Below are positions 21,851-34,145 of a stretch of DNA of 64,000 nucleotides, in pieces; the stretch's first letter is position 1, and every line of letters begins with the position of its first letter. A program made the translations under genes and the position numbers. The notes beneath the pieces were generated by a model that worked only from the letters and a program-made list of their open reading frames with translations, did not search any database and was not told where the DNA came from. Origin of the DNA: Oxyruncus cristatus (lineage: Eukaryota; Chordata; Aves; Passeriformes; Cotingidae); the NCBI GenBank assembly GCA_013399855.1, contig VXAY01002872.1, forward strand, positions 273,206 to 337,205. The letters are read 5' to 3'.

Positions 21851-24607
21851 CACTCAGCTGCAAAGAAACAGTGTGGTAGAAGCAAAAAAAGGTGCCACGA
21901 GGGAAAATTCCCTTTTTTTTTAATTTATAACTTTAATTTTATACATTTCCCCGATGAAAGGGAAAACAATATTATAAAGATGGCGTAACTCTTGACCATT
22001 TCACCAAATCTTAGATCTGCATAATACCATGGAAAGCAGAACTGTCACAACATCAGCAAACAGCAGAGAGCTTCAAGAGAGTCCAATATAACATACGTCT
22101 TTTTACCGGTTTGTTGATTCTGACATCAAAACATTTTACAGAAAATTAAATCTTAAAACATACAGTCATTAAGAAAAAAGAAATAATAATCTAATTTAAA
22201 TCTTCAATGTTAAACTACTTATTTTGTAAATTAAGTTTCTAGAAACAGGAGAAGAGCTTTTTTCAGTTTTTTCTTATTTAAAGATGCCTGTGTCTAAACC
22301 AGTGTTCTTCTGTCTATTTCTTCAAATACCAACCCACCTGTTTGTCTATGTACTTCTAATTGCTGGATGGCTGGAAGTAAACATGCAAAACTCTGATAAT
22401 AATAAAGTTTGGAAAGAAAACTTATTTATTCAGCATCCTAATATTTCTATGTGTTAAATACAATTTTTCTGTTGCACTTTGTATGTGCTTCTCATCTTGT
22501 AAACTTACATAGTTCATCCTGTCAATTTGGAAAGGGTACCTCCATGGAAGGAGAAAATAGATCTAGATGTCTGTGTGTTGGTCTCAAGTCTGATTGCTTT
22601 GGTTCTTTGGTTTCTCTAAAGGAGACCAAGTGGCTATTGAACGTAGCCTGATGTTGCTTGTGAGTGCAGGGCCATCATGTTGCATGAGAAGTCCGTGATG
22701 AATGCAGTCTGAGTCCATCTGGACTGGCAGTGACAAACCTCTACTGCAAGTGTGATGCAATTTAATCTCTTTCTTGGAAAATCCCAGTTTATGCACCTAC
22801 TGCCTTTCTGTTTTTAGGGACGGGTACTTGCCACATGGGAGAAAAGAGAGACCAAGAAGTGCTCTGCAGCCAAATGCACCCATAAGCAACACAGAATGCA
22901 ATTCATTATTTCAAATTTGTTTTGGTTCTTTTCAATTCACCTAACATTGGTTAGATGCCTCTTGATAAATGGAAGCTGTCTGTCTGTTTCTTCTGCCTGA
23001 AAAAGAAAGCAGTAGTCCCATTTGTTATTTTTCTGGTTTGTTTACTGCAGATAGTTATTTAAGCAACAGCAAAGAGCAGAAACTATGACTTTCCTTGACT
23101 TGTGGAGTTACATAGCATCAGGTTTTTTGCTGTATTTGGCAAAGCTGAAGTATTCAGTGGAACAGATTCAAATGCTCAAATGCTATGCTTGTGTGCAGCT
23201 GACCTGGATGTCACTGTGGACAGCTTACGGTGCATTTAACTGCAACATTGCTTCATTTGCCTGCTTCTTTTTTTTTCCTGAATGGCTCCATGAAGGGAGT
23301 CCCTAGATTTGAGTGTGCATGAAAGAAATTACTGAAAGCTTCACAGCAAACTCATGGGGAATTTGTTTTAGATTCTCAGGCAGTCCAGCCAATCTGTACC
23401 TATATGCCTCATTAGTCAAAACAAATTTAGAACTCTTGGTACAAACCTTGTTTATCTTGCAGCCCACATAAAAAAGTTCCAGCATGCCTCTGTGGCAGAC
23501 CATTTGTAAAACATCCTGTCCTTTACTGGCCCCTCACAGCCTTCCTACACAGTAGAACTGAGTTTACAGCATCACATATTTTCCTCCCAGGGTAACAGCT
23601 TTTGTCTCGATGAGCTTAAAATACTTCGATTTACTACAGTCTTTGCTGCCTTTATCTATGCAGGCTTGCACATAGATTACTATCCTGGTCATTCCTCTAA
23701 ATCCTCTAAATCCTATGCAGACTTCTACCATGCGCTGACATGAAAACTGTGTAGTGGGACCCTTCAGTCTGCAACTTAGCTCCAAACAAAAAACTTGAAG
23801 CAGTATGGCTCTAATGTGGAACTGCTTTGATCATAGACTGCTTTATGCCTCCTGTGCTCTGAAGAAAAGGATACCTGTTGCAGAGCAGCAGGCAACAGCA
23901 CCAGTGCTGGACTCTGTCCACCCTGGTCTTTACCCAGCCCAGGGGAATCTAATGAGTCTTTTTATTCTGTTCCACGTTCACCTGGTCAGACTTTACCCTT
24001 CAGTTTATAACTGCGAAATATCCATTTGTCTGAACCATGCCCTGTGGAGAGTTACTCTTTCTTCTGTGGTGGCTATGAAAAGCGGTGCAATTGCGGTGCA
24101 ATTGAAATATAACGTGTTTAATTAACTATGAGGCTTGCTACCTTAAGCCATCAGTCTAAGCGGTCCCCAGTTAGTAGTCTCAAGCTTGTGATTTTCTGCT
24201 TATGCTTTGGTGTCCTATGAGTTTTGCATTCTTGTTATAGCTCCTATATTTCACTTCGAAAAAAATACCATCGCTGTGGAAAAAGTATCTGATGTAAACC
24301 TGAGCTGAGGACTTTGGTTTTGTCTGGTTTCTTTCCCTCATCTCAACCACTGTTACTTTCTTTGTGCCTTTCTAACTCGGGAACAATACACATGCTGGGT
24401 GAATGGTAGGCTGACTAAGCATTTTGAGGTATTTGCCACAAGGTCGAAGGAACATGTGTAAGCTTGTCTCTCTACACCTTTCTTTGATGACCTCGGGACT
24501 TTTCTGTTTATGGGTTAATATGATTACCATTGAAAGACTCAGAAGAGCTGAAGCTCCTAGTAGCAAGACTAAGCAAATCCCTTTTACAGTCTTTAAAGTG
24601 CTAATGA

Positions 24608-24639
24608 AAAAAAAAACCCAAAACCCAAACCCACCAAAA
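24608..24639. repeat. A/C-rich low-complexity patch
   Basis: A short A/C-only run with several CCC blocks, of the same type as 9994-10054 and 14221-14456. Confidence 0.65.
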
Positions 24640-25203
24640 AGCTGAAAGCTGTTGCCCAAATGTTTTTTCCAATTAAACACCTCATATTTTGATTTAGTGA
24701 CTTCCCAAGAATTTTTTTCAGATGTCTAGACTGCAAAACTGAGCACCTTTGAATTTTTTTTGGGATGTTTCTCCAGCCCAAAAGACATTACTTATGCTTT
24801 TGGACTATGACTCACACGTAAAATCCGACCCTGGATTTGTGGGCCTGTCAAAAATCATACTTTCTTATTGATAGCTACCACAGTAATCTTTTCCCTTTTC
24901 GATTACATCTTTGCTTGTTGAGGACATGGGTTATAAGTTTAAGGCCAAAATCTTTAGTCAGTTTACTGAATCCCATTTCTCTCCATGCATGACACTTATT
25001 CTTAAATATACTCAAATACTCAATGGGCTCTTTTCATAACTTAATACATTTAGCTGAGTTTTTTTGAAGGAAGGGTTGCTCTGCTGGAATGGAGTTGGCT
25101 CAGTTTGGTGAATGTGCATTGGAAATGAACCTGAGAAGTTACATAACCATCATGGGATTTAAAGAGTAAGTGTTCTTGCCTTGATTCATGAAGGGAACCC
25201 TGC

Positions 25204-25230
25204 AATTAGCAAGTAGAGCACTTGCTAATT
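25204..25230. repeat. Perfect 10-bp inverted repeat, 7-base loop
   Basis: AATTAGCAAG at 25204-25213 is the exact reverse complement of CTTGCTAATT at 25221-25230, with TAGAGCA between. It could fold as a hairpin or act as a paired TAAT-type binding site. It lies in sequence that resembles conserved non-coding DNA. No function is shown. Confidence 0.6.
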
Positions 25231-26182
25231 AAATAAACATTAAATGCCGCAGTATATGATTTCATCAATATTCTCTGACCATCAGTGGGGATACGGAGGG
25301 AAGGCAATTTAATGCTGATTGGAGTTAATAGCACATTTGCATCACAGGTGGTTGCAAATACAGTTGACTGAATAATTCACTGCAGACAACACTCACAAAG
25401 GATCTAGCTCCTTGTTCTCTGCTCCTAGTGATGCACAAGCTTTGCTCACATGAGCTGTGTCTGTTGAGACCCATTAAATCCATGAGGGAAGGGCATTAAT
25501 TTCTGCAAATGTGTGTTACTATTGCTATGTATTTGCCAACTAGCAGAGGTTATTTTATGGGCAATTCACAGCCTGTTTATTTTGACAGTCTCCCATTTAG
25601 CATTCAATGGGTGCACTTGGTCAACTTAAAGTGATGCAACTAGAACCTTTTGGAGACAAACGGATTTGATCAAAAACTTGTATTTCGTGAAAAAAGACAT
25701 TTTTTATTGTAAAACTGAGGACTGGAAAAAAAGTTAATCAAATTATAAAATATTCCTAAAAACCAATAGCAGTTCTGTCAACATTATTCACCTTCTGGAG
25801 TGTTTGAACTCATATATAACAGCCTTGAGTAACTGGAAATGAAAGCCAACAAGCAAAAGTGAGATTTGTCGTGTTTTGACAGTTTTACTTTTGTAGGCCT
25901 ATATGAAAGCAGCCATTCAGCAGATGAGATACGATTTTTTTTGTTCCATTCTGAGAATTTAATGTTTCAGGAATGAACTGTTAATCTAGGTAATGATTAT
26001 TTGCTTTAAAATATTTGGTGGACAAAATGAAAGGAACAGTTCTGGAAGAACATATAATTTCTCTGTGTTTGCAAATGATTCACTGACCACTATCTAGGAA
26101 TGTTAACCATTGAGGAGAAATAGGCAGTTCATGAGTTTGAAACAGCAATAATCTGGCAGAAATTATTGCTTTCACATAACAA

Positions 26183-26292
26183 CAGAATATTCTGAGTTGG
26201 AAGGAACTCACAGAGATCGTCAAAGTCCAGCTCCTGGCCCTTCACAGGACAGCCTCAGAATCACACCAATGCCTGAGAGCACTGTCCAAATG
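26183..26292 (-). mobile_element. CR1 LINE, 3' fragment, antisense
   Basis: The motifs 'gagttggaaggaactcacagag' (split across the block start) and 'ccagctcctggcccttcaca' are the reverse complement of the CR1 3' region, with a near match at 55560-55615. It ends abruptly at about 26292, where a CR1 piece in the opposite orientation begins. Confidence 0.85.
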
Positions 26293-26872
26293 GACTGAGG
26301 CCAATTCTATGAGGTTTAAAAGTAACCCCATGCATCACTACAGGCATGGGGTGGAGTGGCTCGAAATTGGCCCAGTGGAAAAGGACCCTGGAGTATTGAG
26401 GTGCTGGAGCATGTTCAAAGAAGAACAATGATGCTGGTGAAGGGTCTGGAGCACAATTTTAGAAGGAGAAGCTGAGGGAACTGAGGTTGTTCATCCTGGA
26501 GAAAAGGAGCTTGGCAGGAAAGCGTTATCACTCTCTACAACTATCTCAAAGGAGGTTATGTTGCAGTGGATGTCAGCCTCTTCTCCCAGGCAACAGGTGA
26601 TAGGACAAGAGCAATTGGCTTCATGTTGCACCAGAGGAGGTTTAGATCACATATTAGGAAAAATTTCTTCACTGAAACTGTGGTCAAGCACTTGCACAGG
26701 CTGTCCCGGCCCCGGGAAACGCTTGGGTCACCATCCCTGGAGGTATTTAAAAGATGTGTAGATGTGGCACTTAGGGACATGCTCTAGTGGTGGACTTGGG
26801 AATTCTGGGTTAATGGTCAGACTTGATGATCTTAAAGATCTTTTTTGACCCAAGTAATTCTATGATTATATG
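26293..26872 (+). mobile_element. CR1 LINE, ORF2 C-terminal part and 3' end
   Basis: This sense-orientation CR1 piece contains the distal ORF2 region: the 'ggtgctggagc' and 'gaagggtctggagcac' blocks, the Arg-rich Lys-Asn-Phe-Phe-Thr-Glu segment near 26655-26675, the 'ctggaggtatttaaaagatg' block and the terminal 'aattctatgatt' tail. Near 26398 two regions that are about 270 bases apart in an intact element are joined, so it carries an internal deletion. Its 5' boundary abuts an antisense CR1 piece directly. It no longer encodes a usable protein. Confidence 0.88.
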
Positions 26873-29872
26873 AAAGCACAAAACCTCATTTGGACTTAAA
26901 TACAAAATCCCTCATCTATTACTGTATTCTTAAGTGGTCTTTTTACAGATTCTATAGCTACAGTCACAGAGATTTTTTTAATCCACTCAAGTGCTTTTAT
27001 AGAGCTTGAACATTGCCCAGCTTCCCACTGTTCTCTTAAGCATTGTGATCTTTCACTGAATAAAATTATTCTTATCATGTATATCATATACTCCATTTAT
27101 ATTTTTTCCTGTTGAAAGGATATCAAGCCTTAATCATGAAGCACTAATTCAAAGTTGTAATCCAAACTAGCTTCCCAACACTGTACATACTGTTCTTTTT
27201 TCATCCAGTGATTTATTTTTTTAGTGATATCTCAGAAAGTCTGCCAGCCTTACTATTTAAGCAAAATTTATGTGCCATTTCTTGTCAAAGCTAAATGAGA
27301 TCCTAATCTGTAGAGATATTTTCAGAGGCTTGGATTGTTATTTGTCCTTTATTATTACTATTGTTTTGACAGAAAGCTGCCTTTGAAGGAAGTTGAAACC
27401 CTGATGTGTATGTGATAGGGCATTATTTGTTCCTTCATTTGGGATGTCATAATGCCCGCACCAAAATCCAGCCAAGCATATATACTCACATCATGTCTTC
27501 CAGAATCAAGAGGATTCCATGTGAAATGTTTCAGAAGACAATGAGAATTTTTTTTTTTAGTTAATGCAGATGTTTTTTAAAACTTGAGATTTTAAAATTA
27601 TGCCATTCTGCACAATTAAGTGTTTAGTTCCTTTGGTCCTCTTCATATTGCTGAGTGGAGTTTACGTTGTTTAAAGACTCTTCTTGTCAAAACTGTTGGT
27701 GGACAGCCTTGTTTTCTTGGTTGATCTTTTCTGAGCAAAAGCAGGAAATTTCCAGGAGTCTTGTTCTTGGCTTGTCTAATTTAGTCCTCAGACTAGATCC
27801 AAAATATAACTAAAGATTTTACACAAGTCCAGGCCAGTAATCTCCAGAGTCACTTAGAATTTCTTCGGTGACATCAGAAGAACAGGGCTGGGATGACTGC
27901 CCTCTCTTTTGGGGGAAACACAAAAAAAGTTTTGGGAGTGGGGCTTCTTTTTCACCTTTACCTTCCTCTTTCCCTATGCTGTACCTCCACTTAACAACCT
28001 GTTCTTTGCGAGCTAAATGACCCAATTCTTTCCTTTCCTTTCCCTAATGATTCTAATTTATACAAAGAATTCTCAAGTAATTAATTTAGAAATGCCTGAC
28101 TAAACAAAAAAAATAGCCTAATATTTAGCTAATTCAGAACTTGCTTTGATATTTACTAGTCTATATAACTCACTAAAACAAAGGCACAGCAAATTTAGCA
28201 GATTTTATCTGCAGTTTGCTGGATCTTTGGAACTTAATTGATGTGCTTAGTAAGTGGACCTCATATTGTTTCTTAGAGTTATACCAGATTATCTTTGCTT
28301 TTTTTTTTTCTATTCTTATTCTTCCAACAGGCATCCACTGCTACTCTAATGCATTTGTGTTAGAACTCACAGAGTCTCTGCTTTCAAGCAAAATGTTGTC
28401 TACAGTAAGAAACACAGATGGGACACACTGTATTATTTGCTCCACAATGATCAATGAGCTTGCAGTTTGCTTGAGCAATGCTTTTGCTTAGCTGGGCTAA
28501 GCAGAAAATTGTATGAGTATATTACGTAAATAAGAAGCTGTTCCATAAATGTGCAGAGGAAGCACCAGATTTAATGACTTTAGAAAGAGTTATTGCATTA
28601 ATAAAAATTTTGCATCAGGGATTACTTTTACATGTTATCTTATTATGGGTAAATTTATCACTTTTGGGGGGGGACAGAGTTCAGAAGAAAATAGAACAGT
28701 ATTAGTTTAATAATAGAAATATTTCTTACATAAGTATTTGTCTTTGGAATGGTAATTGTTCCTAACTCATTCTGGTTTTGCTGTTTGTTTGTCTTATAGA
28801 ATTGCTGCCCCTGACATAAATGCGCCCCACTTGTTGGCAAATCTGTGCAATATTTTTCTCAATTAGGTTCACAATGAAATTGTACAATGGTTGTTGCTAA
28901 AGTGTTTCTCAACAGAAAATCATCTAGCAACTGAAACTGCGATTTTTTTTCATAGTGGTAATGTTAAAGTGTATTGAAAAATACACAGGAACCAAGGAAA
29001 TGTTGGTACTTTAGTTTCAGTTTAAGAAGTGCACTCTGTGTACAGGTGGTCACGGTTACCCTGCAAAAGGCATGTTATGTTTATTTCAATCGTTGCAAAT
29101 GCAAAGTTATACTGCTAAAGCAGTCCTGAATGAAGAATAGTCTTTTCCTCCTCTATCTGCAGATTTTTGCTAAAGTTTTGGAATGTATATCAGTGGCAGG
29201 GTAGATCTGGGACTGCCACTTCGCTTTTCGAACGCAATATTCAGTAATGAAAACAGACTACTGAATTAATTGGTCCAGGTACGTGGTACATAGTTCAGAT
29301 ACATAGTGATAATTTCTTTGTTGTTGGCTTTTTTTTTTTTTTCCCTCACCCAAGCTATTACAGTTATAGCTAACTGTTCAGCTACCCACTCCAAATGGTG
29401 AAAGACTCATTTCTCATCCCTCTCTTCCAGCAGAACTGTGGCACAATCACCATTTCCCATATCATATTTCTCTTTTCCAGGCAAAATAAAGCTGATTCTT
29501 TGACGTTTCCCCACAGTTCAAGACCCTTGTCACAATTTATTTGTTGGATTTTCTCCCTCTTTTAAGCACAGGGCCAAAACCTGAGAGTACCTCATCCAGT
29601 GCTTCCTGTATATGGCTGAGTGGTTACCTCACCTGCCTTCCAAAAAGCACAGCATATGATCTACTTTCTTGTCTGAAATCTGCTTTTCTTTAAGCAGCAT
29701 CACTAACTTAAAATCAGTTTGCCTGCTAGTATAAACTGGAATGGTTTCTGTCACAGCGTTGTTATTGCCAACACTTAGCCCTTTCCCATGTACTTATTTG
29801 TGATCTCCTTTTTACATTTGGCACTTTCTGCTTGACATATCAGGGTTTTTCTGTATGTTTTCTGTGTTATCT

Positions 29873-29928
29873 CTGAAACTCATAAAGTTTCTGAAACTCA
29901 TAAAGTTATCTCTGAAACTCATAAAGTT
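29873..29928 (+). repeat. Three-copy 17-base tandem repeat
   Basis: The unit CTGAAACTCATAAAGTT occurs perfectly at 29873-29889, 29891-29907 and 29912-29928, with one- and four-base spacers. The copies are identical, so the expansion is recent or kept homogeneous. Confidence 0.85.
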
Positions 29929-29986
29929 TCCTAAAATTATACACTGTTTGAAGTGTTGCATCACTCAAATCATAAGGAAAAAGATT

Positions 29987-30037
29987 GATTATATCTAAGA
30001 AGAACTTAGATTATATCTAAGATTATATCTAAGAAGA
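29987..30037 (+). repeat. Three-copy repeat of GATTATATCTAA
   Basis: The unit starts at 29987, 30009 and 30021. The first and third copies are followed by the same GAAGAACT extension. It lies 60 bases from the repeat at 29873-29928 but has a different unit. Confidence 0.8.
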
Positions 30038-31136
30038 ACTGGTGGGATGCTGTTTCTATATCCTTTTGATGTGATAGAAAACTACTGATAACCATGTTTA
30101 GGGAGTTTAATTGGTTATGAAATTATCTGCAGTTTCTCAGTTTTCCATGATGGAATTAACAGTTTGACCTTACACATGGGTTTGACCATGATTTAACACC
30201 CGCCTCTTTTCCGTGTATTTTTATTAGCTTGTCCTCTATTAACTTGACTATTCTCAAAAAATTTGAATATACTTATACTAAGATAATTAGTTGACTTGGT
30301 TTTTTTGAACTCAGTTGGATTTTGCCCAATACTCCTTCCGTGTGCTCCTATCTCTGCATTAAAACCAATTGTGTAGTTAGTTCTGTTTTCAAAACTTTAG
30401 TCGTAAAGCATTTAATGCTTCATAACTCTCTCTTTCCATACTTATTTGCTCTGCTGCTCTACAATCAATGAGCCTGTACTTTCAATTTAACTCTTTGCTG
30501 ATTCTGTAAATGCGGTATAAAGTTTTTGTTCTTATGCTTAGTATCTTTGTCCAGTTTTAACTTGGGCCTCCGTCTGTATGGTTTATATTCATATATTCCT
30601 GTGCTATTCTTTCATCTTCCCCTGCTATTTTTTTTTGTTATGTTTTGATTTTCAGAGTTAGATGTCCTTTAAAATTTGGTCATAGCTGTATTTTGCCATT
30701 TCTTGTCTTTTCACTTCTTTGAGAGATACTTTCCTGTCATGCTTTCTTATAGTATCCTTTAAAATCTGCCAGCTCTGCCACATGCTTTTAGCTTTTACAT
30801 TATCTACTCAAGATACAGTGCCTATTCATAAGATTACTTTATTTTTTATCTCTGTCCTGAATTTGAGTTATTTTTCTGAGGAAAAATGATGAAAATAAGA
30901 ATATTTTTATACCAAGACATCAACATAACTAACTCATATATTAAAACCATTTATTGACTATTCTTCACGTCAAAGGAGTTTGTGACTTATTTAAAACAAA
31001 CTGGCTCTATCTCTATCATTTTCAATTACACTTACGTAAGACACCCTCTTCACAGGTCAATTAAAGTGCATAAAGTGGAGTTACTAATGTCTGCTAATTA
31101 GAAATAGTCAGAAAAAAAAGAGTTGTTAATCAGGAT

Positions 31137-31225
31137 GACAAGCCCATGGCAGGGTGTTTGGAGCCAGGTGACCTTAGTGGTTTATTCCAAAGCAAACCAT
31201 TCTGTGATATGATTCTATGATTCCA
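31137..31225 (+). mobile_element. CR1 LINE, 3' terminal scrap
   Basis: The block reads 'agcccatggcagggtgtttgg', then a degenerate 'ggtttattccaaagcaaacc' and the tail 'attctgtgatatgattctatgatt' (31199-31222), which is the last ~90 bases of CR1. It is diverged and strongly truncated. Confidence 0.8.
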
Positions 31226-31710
31226 AGGTGTATGTAAATACAGACTACCACTACATGAATTACACCTAAATGATCAAGTAGAGCAGCTGATGTTAATGAA
31301 TAACACTGAGGAGATAATTTTACACATTTCATTCATCAGTGTAGTGTGATAAAGTCATTCTTTAGAATATCACATAATATCCTCTTTGTCCAGTGATACT
31401 GACATATATGCTTCATTCCTATTAGGGTTTTGAGAGGAGTTTTACTTTAAAGCAAATAATTCACACCTTTTACAGCAAGATCTAGTGGTGTTCCTTTGGG
31501 TATTGCATCTGGGCTTTCTTTGAACACAGATGAGGATTAAATATTTATAGAGCTAACCAAACCAAGTACTGTGAACTACACTTGCATGCTGCAGTTCCTT
31601 CCATGTGTAAGCACAATCACGTACAAAACTCTGAACTTCGAATATCCTACTGGGTGTGACTGATCTTCAACCCGTTTCACTCGCTAAGGCTGGCTCCAAG
31701 GAAGACTCAC

Positions 31711-31750
31711 CGAAATCTGCAAGATTCTTCCCATCAGTTCTTAAGTCCTC
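31711..31750 (-). other. Candidate 40-base mini-exon (unproven)
   Basis: On the minus strand, a pyrimidine-rich acceptor (TTTTATTCCTAACAG) immediately precedes 40 bases, which end at a near-consensus donor (TTTCG|GTGAGT). In one frame the segment encodes a hydrophilic 13-residue peptide, EDLRTDGKNLADF, plus one base. I do not recognise the protein. Vertebrate introns contain many pseudo-exons of this quality, so this is a candidate only. Confidence 0.25.
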
Positions 31751-33760
31751 CTGTTAGGAATAAAAGTCAAACGTCTCCTTTTGAAGAATCATGCTTACAA
31801 GTAGGTATTAAACCATTACGGCACTTCACAGAGCAACTGCTTCGTTACTTACTTTGTTTAGGTATGGCTAGAACCTGCATCTGTGCCTGTTTTTCTTGTG
31901 TCTGAATAGTTGTGTTCTTGAGGATGAAATGTCGTAACATAAGGGATGATTTGACTCCTTAATTTCTAAGTCTTTTAGAAGGGGTACTTTTCCTTTTTTT
32001 AAAAGTTTTGTTCAGTCTGTTTCTGCCATTGGACTTTTCTGCTTTCTCTCTAAGCTCAAATTTTTGCCCTTTTCAATACGGTTTTGTGATCGTTGCATGC
32101 CTTTTTATTTTCCTTTTTCAACCTTCAGTTAAAACATCTTGGTTTTGAGATTTTTTTTTCACAGAAAACCTCTTTCTTAACTCATTTGATGGTGGATAAA
32201 GATGTGTTTTTCCTATTTCTGGTCCTGGCCAGTGTAACTAGGACGCAGGGGGCAGCACTGAGGCAATGGGTGATGGGAGGAAGTGATGGGGGAAAAGCAC
32301 AATGAGGTAGGAGAGCAGCAGGAATGTGACATACTGTGAAAAGGCCCTGAGCTATCAGGGATCCCACAGAAGCACGAAACACCATGGCACTGGAAGGATG
32401 AGTGAATTTGTGGCTGCATGTACCACGCGAAGTATAGCCTTTCCAGAGGCACGGGCATGGCAATGTCAAATACCTTCAAAAGCTGTGTCTTAGCACCAGC
32501 AGTTCAGAAAATCAGTGATCTGTAGAGGAGCTATCAGACGGCTAAGCGTATGTGCTGCTCTTTCCTGGGGTTTATGATGACTGATTGCAGTCAGTGGCCA
32601 CTGTCACTACAATACAGTAAATCCCGTGTCAAAACAGCAAATACCCAAGTAACCCCTCTACATGTCTGTATGATCTGTCACTGCAGAAATAGATGTTATT
32701 TTTTAATCACCTGCTGAATCAAGTTAAGACCTAAAGTTCCTAAATCTTCATAACTTGTTAATGAGAATTTCTGGTTTATCCAGATGCTTCTGCAGCACAA
32801 TTAATAAGAGGACATATTTGCCTTGTAACACCTATGCAGAAAACTTGCAATGAAGGAAGCTGTACATACTTTCTGATCTTTGAATTATCTGAGGGTGAAG
32901 CCCACCAGGTTTACCTTTGGGTAGTGTGATTTCCTACCAGAATACCTGTAAACAGGACACCTTTTGTAACAGGAGATTCCCAAATATTTAACACAGTTTG
33001 CCTTCACTCTGACCGCTGTAAATTGTGGAGGTTGCCATATAACGAAAAAGCCCAATTTTTAAATGTATGTCAATAATAGTCAAACTCAAGGAAAAATTAT
33101 GTCTCACAAAGGAAATGAGCTTGAGAACAGTTGTGTCAAAAACAAATCCCTGTTAAATGCCATAAGAATGAACTATTTCCTTCTGAGCTACTTAGCAGTG
33201 TTGTTGAATCAGGGACTACAGAATATTATTTGGAAAAATGAGAAGTCAGAATCTTAATCTGGGTGTCATGGATCATTCCTTCCTGCAAGCCAGATTTGAG
33301 TTGGGTACATCTTAGTAAATCCTGTGTCTGCGTTCCAGTACTTGTCTCTTGTACATTTCTAGAAGTTCAAAGGTACTAGATATTGAAGTATAACACTTCC
33401 AAAGGAGCCCATCATTTTCAAATTCTGACTTATCTGTTTTCTGTATTTGAAATGTTCCCTCCTTTCAGTATGGATTTTTTTTTTAAAATTTTGTTCTTAA
33501 ATGTGTTTTCTTGACAAACATATTTAAACCAATAGGAAGTTAGAGCAGAACTGTGGAAACACAATTTATTGTCATTACACTTTATCAGCACTTTAAATTT
33601 TTAATTTAAATATTTATTGTTTAAATATTATTTATTATACTTGAATAGCATACTTACAATACATGTTTAACAGAAGCACACTTGAACTTCTATCTGAGTT
33701 CAGGAGGGAGTATGTATTTATCAGAGGGCAGTAGAAGACACACACCAGATGCCCACTTAC

Positions 33761-33791
33761 ACCAACAAAGGCAACAGTTAAAAAATTAGGT
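33761..33791 (-). other. Candidate 31-base mini-exon (unproven)
   Basis: A minus-strand acceptor (TTTTTGCATTTCCCAG) and donor (TTGGT|GTAAGTGG) enclose 31 bases. The only stop-free frame uses one leading base and ten codons, PNFLTVAFVG, and would join in phase with the candidate at 31711-31750. It is probably a pseudo-exon unless transcript data support it. Confidence 0.15.
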
Positions 33792-33960
33792 CTGGGAAAT
33801 GCAAAAATAGCAGGGGATCTTGTGAAATGAGAATTCATTATATGTGCAGTCCTTTTCTCATATAGCTGCTTTGCGCTTGTTGACACTCTGGCTTGCTCTT
33901 CCAATGGAGGTAGCTCCTAGAGACATCTTAGAAAGACCCGAAACATAAGTGACCTCTTTA

Positions 33961-33993
33961 TAAAAAATAACCAACCCAAACCAAAACACACAA
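33961..33993. repeat. A/C-rich low-complexity patch
   Basis: A short run of CCAA and CA units, of the same compositional type as 14221-14456. Confidence 0.55.
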
Positions 33994-34115
33994 TTATTTA
34001 AAGCCTCTGCTGCAAAAGGGTAGTTAGTGTTTGATTCTGAAATTCTGTAAAGCTACAGATCCATTTGTTTGACCTGTTGTGGTTTGACCTTTCACAGGGA
34101 GAGTAGGAAGCTCAC

Positions 34116-34145
34116 ATCTGAAATTTGGAGCAGAGCATTAGCAAG
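34116..34145 (-). other. Candidate 30-base mini-exon (unproven)
   Basis: A minus-strand acceptor (TCCTTCATTTGTTCAG) and donor (CAGAT|GTGAGC) flank 30 bases that are open in two frames. One of those frames would join in phase with 33761-33791, but that frame does not fit the phase left by 45243-45297. The evidence is splice signals alone. Confidence 0.12.

Larger units (their letters stand above)
14457..26182. other. Long non-coding stretch with microsatellites
   Basis: No gene is recognised in nearly 12 kb. Features inside: a TA/TG/CA compound microsatellite (19139-19205), a T run at about 20023-20034, an A run at 20089-20101, a (TTTG)n repeat at 20515-20540, a CpG-dense exon-like block at about 21755-21840, an A/C patch at 24608-24639 and a perfect hairpin at 25204-25230. 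Stretches near 17440-17600 and 25190-25400 look like conserved non-coding DNA, on appearance only. Confidence 0.5.
26873..31136. other. Non-coding stretch with two local tandem duplications
   Basis: No gene is recognised. Two small tandem repeats lie at 29873-29928 and 29987-30037. A G run of eight is at about 28667-28674. A T run is at about 29330-29342. Confidence 0.55.

Noticed and set aside
24076..24103. GCGGTGCAATT direct repeat
   Set aside because: Two short copies only; no further structure.
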